Assembly: GCA_902803265.1 (NCBI GenBank)
Contig: CADCPD010000166.1
Span: 1 to 6,371 of the forward strand
Direction of reading: 5' to 3'
Origin: an uncultured bacterium
GTDB taxonomy: Bacteria > Cyanobacteriota > Vampirovibrionia > Gastranaerophilales > Gastranaerophilaceae
Length of the DNA: 6,371 nucleotides
The notes under the pieces: model-generated
What the model was told of the DNA's origin: nothing
Databases searched by the model: none
What the model saw: the letters and a program-made list of their open reading frames with translations, nothing else
Shown: piece by piece, positions 1 through 5,688 of the stretch
Layout of the letters: every line of letters starts with the position of its first letter
Numbering within the stretch: the first letter of the stretch is position 1
Translations under genes and position numbers: made by a program

Positions 1-80
1 GACTTTACCTAAAAGATAACATTTTGTATATATCATTACAAGGGATGAATTCTGTATTAAGATACAGATTATATAATTAA
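1..80 (+). CDS. possible C-terminal end of a gene entering from the left edge
   Basis: Reading the plus strand from base 3 gives 25 codons without a stop, ending at TAA (78-80). The deduced tail ends in SVLRYRLYN and has a protein-like mix of hydrophobic and polar residues. If real, it converges on metF and the two stop codons overlap (TTA at 77-79 against TAA at 78-80), which would suit the compact gene packing here. In sequence this AT-rich, an open stretch of 25 codons also arises by chance fairly often, so the call is weak. No family can be named. Confidence 0.33.
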   Translation, partial: LYLKDNILYISLQGMNSVLRYRLYN

Positions 81-943
81 TAGCCTAAATTATCCAAAAT
101 TCTTGAAGTAGAATAAGATTTATTCAATGTATAAAAATGAAGACCTGACACAAGTTTAGAATCAATAAGGGCTTGACACTGTTCTGTTGCAAAATCAATA
201 CCTAATTTTTTAACATCGTCCGAATTCTCTTTATATCTTTCTAATCCATTCAATAATTTTTTAGGAATTGAAACGGATGCCATACTCATCATTTTTTCAA
301 ACTGTTTGTAGCTTAAAATTGGTAATACACCAAAAGCAACAGGAACATTTATCCCAATTTTATTAATTTTTTCTAAATAATTAAAAAATTTATCATTATT
401 GAAACACATTTGCGTAAAAATAACTTCTCCACCAGCACAGATTTTTCTTTTCAAATTAAGTATATCCGTATCTAAGTCGGGAGCATCAATATGTCCTTCA
501 GGATACCCTGCAACTGCAATGGATAAATCAGTATTTGTTTTTATAAAGTCTACTAATTCATTTGCATATCTAAAATCTCTGTAACAAACAGTAATATCTT
601 TTGGTTCATCACCACGTAAAGCCAATATATTTTCTATATTATATTTCTCAATTTCTTTCAGATATGTTTCTATATCTTCTTTTTTTGAACAAATACAGGT
701 GAAATGCGGCATAACACTAATTTGAAGAGTGTCATAGATATAAGATATAATATCCAAAGACAAATTACGGTTAGAGCCACCAGCACCGTAAGTTACAGAT
801 ACCAAAGACGGATTATATTTTTTTAACATCTCCAATTCTGAATATAACTTACTTAGTTTTTCGCCACTTTCATCATCTTTTGGAGGAAAAACTTCATAAG
901 AAATAGCTAATTCCCCAATTTTATAAATATCACTTAATTTCAT
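77..943 (-). CDS. metF: 5,10-methylenetetrahydrofolate reductase
   Basis: A cytosolic FAD-dependent TIM-barrel enzyme that reduces 5,10-methylene-THF to 5-methyl-THF, the methyl donor for methionine synthesis. At 288 residues it matches the usual bacterial MetF length (about 290). Visible family motifs are SYEVFPPK (15-22) with the conserved acid E17, SVTYGAGGSNR (49-59), PHFTC (79-83), ALRGDEP (108-114) with D112, VAGYPEGH (144-151), TQMCFN (177-182), FGVLP (204-208) and HFYTLN (269-274). The start is well placed because EVFPP lies at the position expected from homologues. It is the last gene of the minus-strand cluster, 33 nt after trmD. No Shine-Dalgarno precedes its ATG. An extended -10 sits so close that the mRNA may be leaderless. 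Function is near certain from the motifs. Confidence 0.97.
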   Translation of the reverse strand: MKLSDIYKIGELAISYEVFPPKDDESGEKLSKLYSELEMLKKYNPSLVSVTYGAGGSNRNLSLDIISYIYDTLQISVMPHFTCICSKKEDIETYLKEIEKYNIENILALRGDEPKDITVCYRDFRYANELVDFIKTNTDLSIAVAGYPEGHIDAPDLDTDILNLKRKICAGGEVIFTQMCFNNDKFFNYLEKINKIGINVPVAFGVLPILSYKQFEKMMSMASVSIPKKLLNGLERYKENSDDVKKLGIDFATEQCQALIDSKLVSGLHFYTLNKSYSTSRILDNLGY

Positions 944-958
944 ACTCAGATTATACCA
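943..958 (-). promoter_or_regulatory. extended -10 promoter of metF, predicted leaderless start
   Basis: On the minus strand TGG (958-956) is followed directly by a perfect TATAAT (955-950), an extended -10 (TGnTATAAT). Six bases (CTGAGT) then lead to the metF ATG. With the usual spacing the first transcribed base is the A of the ATG at 943, so no 5' UTR is predicted. The absence of a Shine-Dalgarno agrees with that. No good -35 is seen 17 bp upstream, which is acceptable for extended -10 promoters. Transcription from trmD could also read in. Confidence 0.6.
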
Positions 959-976
959 TAAATTTGCTTTTTTAAA

Positions 977-1648
977 TTACTCCAACAAATCAGAACGACG
1001 CTCTTTAGTTCTTTTTAGACTTTCTTCCCGTCTATATTTTTCAATTTCAGAATGATTACCGTTTAATAAAACTTCAGGAACTTTATAGCCCCTATATTCT
1101 CTAGGTTTAGTATATTGAGGATATTCCAAAAGACCATTAGAAAAACTATCTTCTTCAGCAGAGAGTAATTTTCCTAAAGTTCCGTCAAGTTTTCTGCTCA
1201 CAGAATCAATTAAACATAATGCAGGAAGTTCACCACCGGTCAAAACAAAATCACCAATTGAAACTTCATACGGTTTAATAATATCTCGAATCCTTTCATC
1301 AAAACCTTCATAATGTCCGCAAATAAGAATAATTTGCTCATATTTAGCAAAATCAACACACATTTGTTCATCAAAAGTTTTACCTTGAGGGGTAAGCATA
1401 ACCGTAAGAGAATTTTCATATTTAATAATACTCTCATAGGCATCAACGTAAGGCTGAGCCATTAAAACCATTCCCGCACCTCCACCATATGGAGTATCAT
1501 CAACTTTTTTATGCTTATCCAAAGAAAAATCACGAGGATTAATCGTACTAACGTCAATAATATTATTTTCTCTTGCTCGTTTCATTATGCTTAGAGAACA
1601 ATAATTTTCTATCATGTCAGGAAATAAAGTTAGTACATCAAACCTCAT
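977..1648 (-). CDS. trmD: tRNA (guanine-37-N1)-methyltransferase
   Basis: A SPOUT-family enzyme that transfers a methyl group from SAM to N1 of G37 next to the anticodon, preventing +1 frameshifting. Motifs are MRFDVLTLFP at the N-terminus, PYGGGAGMV (53-61), CGHYEGFDERI (110-120) and the trefoil-knot SAM loop IGDFVLTGGELPAL (131-144). R152 and D167 (in EEDSF) match the arginine and catalytic aspartate of known TrmD proteins. The tail PQYTKP...VPEVLLNGNHSEIEKYR (177-206) is the tRNA-binding C-terminal domain. The length of 223 residues is at the short end of the family, the shortening being at the C-terminus, with all core elements present. Its ATG overlaps the rimM stop as ATGA, indicating translational coupling. 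RimM-TrmD adjacency is the classical bacterial arrangement. Confidence 0.97.
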   Translation of the reverse strand: MRFDVLTLFPDMIENYCSLSIMKRARENNIIDVSTINPRDFSLDKHKKVDDTPYGGGAGMVLMAQPYVDAYESIIKYENSLTVMLTPQGKTFDEQMCVDFAKYEQIILICGHYEGFDERIRDIIKPYEVSIGDFVLTGGELPALCLIDSVSRKLDGTLGKLLSAEEDSFSNGLLEYPQYTKPREYRGYKVPEVLLNGNHSEIEKYRREESLKRTKERRSDLLE

Positions 1649-2160
1649 TCTTCTATCAAGCCTTCTAAATTATCTATAATAATTCTATTATTTTCAAATT
1701 CAATTTCTTTACAGATATCTTTTACAAAAGGGATATAAGAAATTTTTCCGCTGGCAGTTTTTACGGTTAATAAATCAGTACCGCCATTATTTGAAACACC
1801 GACAACAACAGCAAGCTTAGCACCATCAGCAAAAATTTCCATTCCTATTAAATCACTTGTCAAAAATTCATCTTCTTCCAAAGAACCTTTTAAAGAATCT
1901 TCTTCAACACACAAAGAACAACCTTTATACTCCATTAATTCATCAATTGAATTAATTTCTTTAAACTTCATTATTGCACATTTATTATTAAATTTTACGG
2001 ACAAAACAGTAACCGGGACATATTCCCCATTGTAATGAATAAAAGCAGATTTCAAAGTTTGGATAAAGTTATAATTTTGCTTAGAATATCCAACTTTAGC
2101 TTCGCCTTTTATACCATGAAAATTTAAAATTTTTGCAACTGATACTAATTTATTCTTCAT
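1645..2160 (-). CDS. rimM: 16S rRNA processing / 30S maturation factor RimM
   Basis: RimM binds ribosomal protein S19 and assists maturation of the 30S head. The 171-residue product has the N-terminal beta-barrel signature SVAKILNFHGIKGEAKV (7-23) and a C-terminal PRC-barrel (about 101-171) with DLIGMEIF, NNGGTDLLTV, YIPFVKDI and the terminal IIDNLEGLIE, all typical of the family. The start at 2160 puts the HGIKG motif near residue 15, as in homologues. The same frame stays open upstream to an ATG at 2220, but those 20 extra residues are in-frame shadow of the preceding gene and carry no RimM homology. From 2160, the gene overlaps the last 11 nt of the upstream RG-rich gene. The Shine-Dalgarno is weak (A-rich with a lone G), so translation probably depends on ribosomes finishing the upstream gene. 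Confidence 0.95.
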   Translation of the reverse strand: MKNKLVSVAKILNFHGIKGEAKVGYSKQNYNFIQTLKSAFIHYNGEYVPVTVLSVKFNNKCAIMKFKEINSIDELMEYKGCSLCVEEDSLKGSLEEDEFLTSDLIGMEIFADGAKLAVVVGVSNNGGTDLLTVKTASGKISYIPFVKDICKEIEFENNRIIIDNLEGLIEE

Positions 2161-3445
2161 CTTTTTTAGTTTTTCTTGTTGCACGCTTTTTCTTAGGAGC
2201 TTCATCAGAATCATCAGCAACTACTTCAGACGCAACAACAGCTTCTTCTTTTTTCTTTTTTGTTGCACGGGTTTTCTTAGGAGATTCTTCCGCTTCAGCA
2301 ACTGCAACAGAAGAATTATCTACAACATCTTCGTCAGCAGATTTCTTCTTTGAAGATTTCTTTGTTTTAGCAGGCGTTTCAGCTGTTTCTTCAGTTTTTT
2401 GCTTTCTGTATTCTTCAGGAGCATCTTCTCTATCCTGATTCCATCTTTCAAGCCCCATTTGTGCTCTTATAAGACCAATACCAACGTGAACACGCCATTC
2501 ATCCATTCTCAATTGCGTTGCAATAATTTTATGACAACCTATAGGAGGAAGAGGCAATAATGGTTCATAAAGACTCTTAATAGCCAACATTTGGTCTTCT
2601 GAAATAGCTAATTTTCTCTTTGGATAAGGAAGTTTTGGCAACATTAATTTTTGTCTTACCAAATTAATACCAAAAAATACTTTTCTTGGTTCTAATTGCA
2701 TTTTTTCCCCAATAACTTCATGAGCATCAGGATTTGGTAAAGGTAACATTGTTTTATATAAGGCCTCAATAACTTCTAATTGTTCCTTTGTAACTAAAAG
2801 TGGTTTAGCTTGTTTTTGAGGTCTTTGAGGCTTACGACCGCCACCAAATCTGTTACCGCCTTGAGGTCTTCTTTGTTGGAAACCTCCGCCAGATCTGTTA
2901 TCTCTGTTAAAGCCACCGCCTTGCGGACGTTGTTGATAACCACCGCCTCTGCTATCTCTGTTATAACCTCCACCTTGAGGACGCTGTTGATAACCACCGC
3001 CTCTGCTATCTCTGTTATAACCTCCACCTTGAGGACGTTGTTGATAACCACCACCTCTGCTATCTCTGTTATAACCTCCGCCATAACCGGAACTTCCGCC
3101 ATAAGTACTTTCACGTCTTTGATAACCGCCTTGAGAATATCCACCGCCAGAAGAATAACCTCCTTGAGAGTAATTATCACGGCGTTGATAACCTCCGGAA
3201 GAATATCCATTATCTCTAGACTGATAACTGCTTCTAGGTCTGTCATTATCTTGTCCAAAACTATAAGACCCTTGTCTTTGGTTTTGACTTTCTGAACTAT
3301 AACCGTTCATACCGCCTTGTTCAGGACTACCATCAGAACCACCTTCTGCTTTTTTTTCAGCATACAAACAATTAGGACATATTACACGTTTGGGGTTTTT
3401 GGTTTCAAATTCTGCGCCACACTTGATGCACTTATTTACATACAT
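2150..3445 (-). CDS. uncharacterised zinc-ribbon, RG-rich repeat, tandem helical-domain protein (putative RNA/DNA binder)
   Basis: I do not recognise this 431-residue protein as a named family. Four parts are visible. Residues 1-30 form a zinc ribbon with CxxC pairs C6/C9 and C23/C26. Residues about 34-212 are low-complexity and disordered, rich in Gly, Tyr, Arg, Gln and Ser; they include three identical 18-residue units plus a diverged fourth (122-195), resembling RGG/YGG tracts of RNA-binding proteins. Residues 218-271 and 281-334 are two ungapped copies of a 54-residue domain (16 identities by eye). Each copy looks like three helices with an LPLP turn, a conserved His, and a closing GI.L.R motif, suggestive of a helix-turn-helix-like fold. 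Residues about 345-431 are a Lys/Ala/Glu-rich tail with PKKxRATxK repeats. The start is supported by AAGAGG (3460-3455), 9 nt before ATG, and by the zinc ribbon beginning at once. There is no signal peptide or membrane segment, so it is cytosolic. It is the first gene before rimM-trmD, which suggests a role with RNA or ribosomes (inference). Confidence 0.9.
   Translation of the reverse strand: MYVNKCIKCGAEFETKNPKRVICPNCLYAEKKAEGGSDGSPEQGGMNGYSSESQNQRQGSYSFGQDNDRPRSSYQSRDNGYSSGGYQRRDNYSQGGYSSGGGYSQGGYQRRESTYGGSSGYGGGYNRDSRGGGYQQRPQGGGYNRDSRGGGYQQRPQGGGYNRDSRGGGYQQRPQGGGFNRDNRSGGGFQQRRPQGGNRFGGGRKPQRPQKQAKPLLVTKEQLEVIEALYKTMLPLPNPDAHEVIGEKMQLEPRKVFFGINLVRQKLMLPKLPYPKRKLAISEDQMLAIKSLYEPLLPLPPIGCHKIIATQLRMDEWRVHVGIGLIRAQMGLERWNQDREDAPEEYRKQKTEETAETPAKTKKSSKKKSADEDVVDNSSVAVAEAEESPKKTRATKKKKEEAVVASEVVADDSDEAPKKKRATRKTKKDEE
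2159..2287 (-). repeat. repeated Lys-rich PKKxRATxK segments in the C-terminal tail
   Basis: Two similar segments, residues 387-401 (DNA 2243-2287) and 415-429 (DNA 2159-2203), share the pattern E-(S/A)-P-K-K-x-R-A-T-(K/R)-K followed by Lys and acidic residues. They are separated by a Val/Ala/Asp-rich linker. A looser Lys/Ser cluster lies at 358-369. The pattern resembles basic tails of histone H1-like and nucleolar-type proteins. The likely role is non-specific nucleic-acid contact, an inference from composition. Confidence 0.7.
2861..3082 (-). repeat. 54-bp in-frame tandem repeats coding the RG-rich tract
   Basis: Three 54-bp units (2921-2974, 2975-3028, 3029-3082) differ pairwise at only two or three bases, and every difference is synonymous. 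Each encodes the same 18 residues, starting GGGYNRDSR and ending QQRPQ. A fourth, diverged copy with an insertion follows at 2861-2920, where Tyr is replaced by Phe. Looser GGY/RRD units continue upstream in the gene to about 3240. Unit length is a multiple of three, so copy-number change would keep the frame. Confidence 0.95.
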
Positions 3446-3597
3446 ATTTTTAAGCCTCTTTAATACTCTGGTAAACTAATAAAATCTAATTAAAAATTAA
3501 TAATAAAAATTGCTCCTCAATTGATAATAAATAAAATTTAAAAATAACTAATTAAATCTAAAACTAACGTCTATTTCTACTATTTCACTTTATTCTT
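3446..3597 (-). promoter_or_regulatory. long 5' leader of the RG-rich gene with Shine-Dalgarno and orphan SD-like hairpin
   Basis: If transcription starts about 7 nt after the TATAAT at 3609-3604, the mRNA has a leader of roughly 150 nt. The functional Shine-Dalgarno is AAGAGG (3460-3455), 9 nt before the ATG. Further upstream a small stem, AATTG/CAATT, holds the loop AGGAG (3522-3508) and is followed by a short U-run. No ATG, GTG or TTG lies at a usable distance after that AGGAG, so it is not an ordinary ribosome binding site. The rest is A/U-rich with several UUAG motifs. I recognise no known riboswitch. Confidence 0.45.
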
Positions 3598-3603
3598 ACA
3601 TGT

Positions 3604-3631
3604 ATTATAACTAAAATTCTTGATTTTGCAA
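3604..3631 (-). promoter_or_regulatory. sigma-70-type promoter of the RG-rich gene / rimM / trmD cluster
   Basis: On the minus strand TTGCAA (3631-3626, four of six matches to TTGACA) is separated by 16 bp from a perfect TATAAT (3609-3604). It begins 11 bp beyond the dtd stop codon, and no terminator hairpin separates dtd from it. The downstream cluster may therefore receive both its own and read-through transcription. Confidence 0.65.
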
Positions 3632-3641
3632 GTCATGGGTT

Positions 3642-4079
3642 TTATTTTTCTACCATAAAAGTTACTGGACCGTCATTTACAAGAGAAACTTTCATCATAG
3701 CACCGAATTTACCGTGCTTAACAACAGCAACATGGTTTGAAACATATTTCAAAAATTCTTCATAAAGTTCATTTGCAACAGTTGGATGAGCAGCTTTATC
3801 AAAAGAAGGGCGAGTACCTTTTTTTGTATCACCGCACAATGTAAATTGAGATACTACAAGTAATTCACCATTTACGTCTTTTAAAGATAAGTTCATTTTT
3901 TCATTTTCATCTTCAAAAATCCTTAAATTTAAGATTTTGTCTGCCAATTTATAAACATTTTCAATTGTATCTTCTTTATCGACACCAAGGAATACAAGCA
4001 AACCTTTTTCTATTTTCGAATAAAGCTCTCCCTCAATTGTAACTGATGCTTCATCTACTCTTTGAATAAGCCCTTTCAT
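3642..4079 (-). CDS. dtd: D-aminoacyl-tRNA deacylase
   Basis: Dtd hydrolyses D-amino acids (D-Tyr and others) and mischarged glycine from tRNA, recycling free tRNA and keeping D-residues out of proteins. The 145-residue length is exactly typical. The N-terminus MKGLIQRVDEASVTIEGE is characteristic. The two active-site motifs are intact: SQFTL (77-81) and NDGPVTF (135-141), whose Gly-cisPro (G137-P138) excludes L-aminoacyl-tRNA. The family segment GTRPSFDKAA (88-97) is also present. It is the last gene of a three-gene operon, and its ATG overlaps the rlmN stop as ATGA. GGTGG just before the ATG can act as ribosome binding site. Confidence 0.97.
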   Translation of the reverse strand: MKGLIQRVDEASVTIEGELYSKIEKGLLVFLGVDKEDTIENVYKLADKILNLRIFEDENEKMNLSLKDVNGELLVVSQFTLCGDTKKGTRPSFDKAAHPTVANELYEEFLKYVSNHVAVVKHGKFGAMMKVSLVNDGPVTFMVEK

Positions 4080-5101
4080 ACCACCTTACCTCTTAATTGT
4101 CCGCATGCTGCATCAATATCAGCACCACGTTCTAATCTTATAGTAACTTTCTTACCCGAATGTTCCAAAATACATTTAAATTTCATAATATCATCACTAT
4201 TCGGACGTTTAAAACTTGTTTCATCAACAGGATTATAAGGTATTAAATTAACATTACATTTTATATCTCTTAAATACATTGCAACTTCTTTTGCATGTTC
4301 AATTTTATCATTTATATCTCTTATTAAAAGATATTCTATGGTTATTCTTCTACCTGTTACATCGTTATAATATTTTAAGGCTTTTTTTAGTTCTTCCATA
4401 GGATATTTGGTATCAATCTGCATTAAAGTTTTTCTAATATTTGAATTTGGAGCATGCAAAGAAAGTGCTAATGTAATTTGAAGATTTTTATCAGCAAGCT
4501 CTTTAATTTTAGGAATTATACCGCTGGTTGAAACTGTTATTCTTCTTTGGCTTACAACTAAATTTGTATTAATAAAATCAATCGCATTTAACACATTATC
4601 AAGATTTAAAAGAGGTTCGCCCTGCCCCATAAATACTATATTTGTTACTTTTAAACCGGTATCTCTTTGGATAGTTAAAACTTGTTCTATAATTTCCGAT
4701 GAAGTTAAATTTCTTATAAACCCTCTCTTCCCAGTCGCACAGAATTTACAATTTACACTACAGCCAACTTGAGAGCTAACGCAAGCAGTTAAATTTGCTC
4801 TATTATCAAATCTCATAAGAACTGTTTCTACACATTCACCGTCAGGATACTCAATCAAATATTTTATGGTTCCATCTTTAGAAGTTTGTTTTCTTTTTAT
4901 AGTTGATGTTGTAATTGTTGCTATTTGATTTAATTCATCTCTGAATTTTTTACTCAAATCAGTCATCTCATCAATACTTTTAGCAGATTTTAAATAAACC
5001 CAATTAAAAATTTGTCTTGCTCTAAATGCAGAAGCGCCAAGAGGTTTAATAAGGTCATTTATTTCTTCTAAATTTAGTGATGAAAGATTAATTTTTTCCA
5101 T
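4076..5101 (-). CDS. rlmN: dual-specificity 23S rRNA A2503 / tRNA A37 C2-methyltransferase
   Basis: A radical-SAM enzyme that methylates C2 of A2503 in the peptidyl-transferase centre of 23S rRNA and, in characterised members, A37 of some tRNAs. The 341-residue length is typical. The 4Fe-4S triad CxxxCxxC is C114, C118 and C121 (GCSVNCKFC). C107, seven residues before the cluster, and C333 (in DIDAACGQL) match the pair of cysteines required for the methyl-Cys mechanism. The MGQGEPLLN segment (158-166) and SLHAPN (214-219) are family signatures, as is the N-terminal FRARQIFNWVY (26-36). It has RlmN features and nothing that suggests the resistance enzyme Cfr. Its ATG shares one base with the stop of the upstream cysteine-cluster gene (TAATG), and its stop overlaps dtd, so all three are coupled. 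Confidence 0.96.
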   Translation of the reverse strand: MEKINLSSLNLEEINDLIKPLGASAFRARQIFNWVYLKSAKSIDEMTDLSKKFRDELNQIATITTSTIKRKQTSKDGTIKYLIEYPDGECVETVLMRFDNRANLTACVSSQVGCSVNCKFCATGKRGFIRNLTSSEIIEQVLTIQRDTGLKVTNIVFMGQGEPLLNLDNVLNAIDFINTNLVVSQRRITVSTSGIIPKIKELADKNLQITLALSLHAPNSNIRKTLMQIDTKYPMEELKKALKYYNDVTGRRITIEYLLIRDINDKIEHAKEVAMYLRDIKCNVNLIPYNPVDETSFKRPNSDDIMKFKCILEHSGKKVTIRLERGADIDAACGQLRGKVV

Positions 5102-5652
5102 TATTCACTCTCTTTTTCAAGATTTAAAATCTCTGTTATTGCCTTTAATCTCAAAATATCCTCTAAAACTTCTTCCTGCCAACCTTTAAATCCACAACTT
5201 ATTGGTAGAATATCTATCGGATTTTCAGGAAAATCTTTGCATATTTGAGGTCTGTCATCATAATTTGGGCATAAATTAGCATCTGTCACTAAATCACAAT
5301 GATAAAAATATAATTTTTCGTTTGTAACATCAACTGTATCAAAATAATCAGGATACAAATCTTTTATCGTGTCAAAATCTTCATATAATTTGAAATATTT
5401 AGTAAATTCCTGAGCAAATTTATCCCCCTTATCAGCAAGATTTTTTAAATCATCAGGCGAATTTGGAGTAGCCGCCAATTTACAGCACGCACCACATTTT
5501 ACACATTTATACTTTGATTTAGCACTTAAAATTTTATTTCTTAGCTCTAAAATTCTATCTTCTGCCTTATCATCAAAAAGTTTCAATTCTTCTTTCATAA
5601 TTTCAGCATAACGAGTTTTTATATTTTCGAATTTATTCAATATATCAGTCAT
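5101..5652 (-). CDS. YkgJ-type CxxCxxCC cysteine-cluster protein (putative metal binding)
   Basis: A 183-residue protein of the CxxCxxCC family (YkgJ-like), whose biochemical role is unsettled; zinc or iron-sulfur binding has been proposed. The signature is C50, C53, C56 and C57 (CVKCGACC). Further conserved cysteines are C119, C128 and C138 in the segment HCDLV...CPNYDDRPQICKDFP, plus C153. This spacing with RPxxCxxFP is the family pattern. Residues 1-45 look like a charged helix, perhaps a coiled coil. There is no signal peptide. It heads the operon with rlmN and dtd, which hints at a link to RNA modification or Fe-S supply, but that is inference. No Shine-Dalgarno precedes the ATG, only a T-run. 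The gene may be translated from a leaderless mRNA. Confidence 0.88.
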   Translation of the reverse strand: MTDILNKFENIKTRYAEIMKEELKLFDDKAEDRILELRNKILSAKSKYKCVKCGACCKLAATPNSPDDLKNLADKGDKFAQEFTKYFKLYEDFDTIKDLYPDYFDTVDVTNEKLYFYHCDLVTDANLCPNYDDRPQICKDFPENPIDILPISCGFKGWQEEVLEDILRLKAITEILNLEKESE

Positions 5653-5667
5653 AAAAAAATACTACCA
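5652..5667 (-). promoter_or_regulatory. extended -10 promoter of the cysteine-cluster/rlmN/dtd operon, predicted leaderless start
   Basis: On the minus strand TGG (5667-5665) precedes TAGTAT (5664-5659, four of six matches to TATAAT). Six T residues then lead to the ATG at 5652-5650. The predicted first transcribed base is the A of the ATG. The geometry is identical to the metF promoter. There is no clear -35 and no Shine-Dalgarno. Confidence 0.45.
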
Positions 5668-5688
5668 CATAATTAGCTAACAGAATAA

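Noticed and set aside
1..36. Minus-strand ATG at 36 opening a frame off the left edge
   Set aside because: Only 12 codons, with no purine-rich ribosome binding site and no promoter-like sequence; the plus-strand reading is longer and ends more naturally.
51..68. Hairpin TCTGTAT/ATACAGA after metF as a terminator
   Set aside because: The 7-bp stem is AT-rich and no T-run follows on the minus strand; it may lie inside a plus-strand gene end. Not enough for a terminator call.
2161..2220. Upstream in-frame extension of rimM to an ATG at 2220
   Set aside because: The extra 20 residues are antiphase reading of the Lys-rich tail of the preceding gene, lack RimM similarity, and would place the HGIKG motif too far from the N-terminus.
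2133..2438. Plus-strand open frame opposite the Lys-rich tail
   Set aside because: Phe/Ser-rich antisense of the Lys/Glu-rich coding sequence with no ribosome binding site.
2861..3082. CRISPR array
   Set aside because: The repeats are contiguous 54-bp coding units in frame with no unique spacers; they encode Gly/Arg-rich peptide repeats.
2794..3295. Long open frames on both strands (for example 2794-3258 minus and 2810-3295 plus) across the repeat region
   Set aside because: They are shadows of the 54-bp repeats, which lack stops in several frames; their translations are repetitive and nonsensical, while the 2150-3445 frame has a zinc ribbon, Shine-Dalgarno and conserved domains.
3613..3627. 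AAAAT/ATTTT hairpin downstream of dtd as a terminator
   Set aside because: Five A-T pairs only, no G-C pairs and no U-run; it lies within the promoter spacer.
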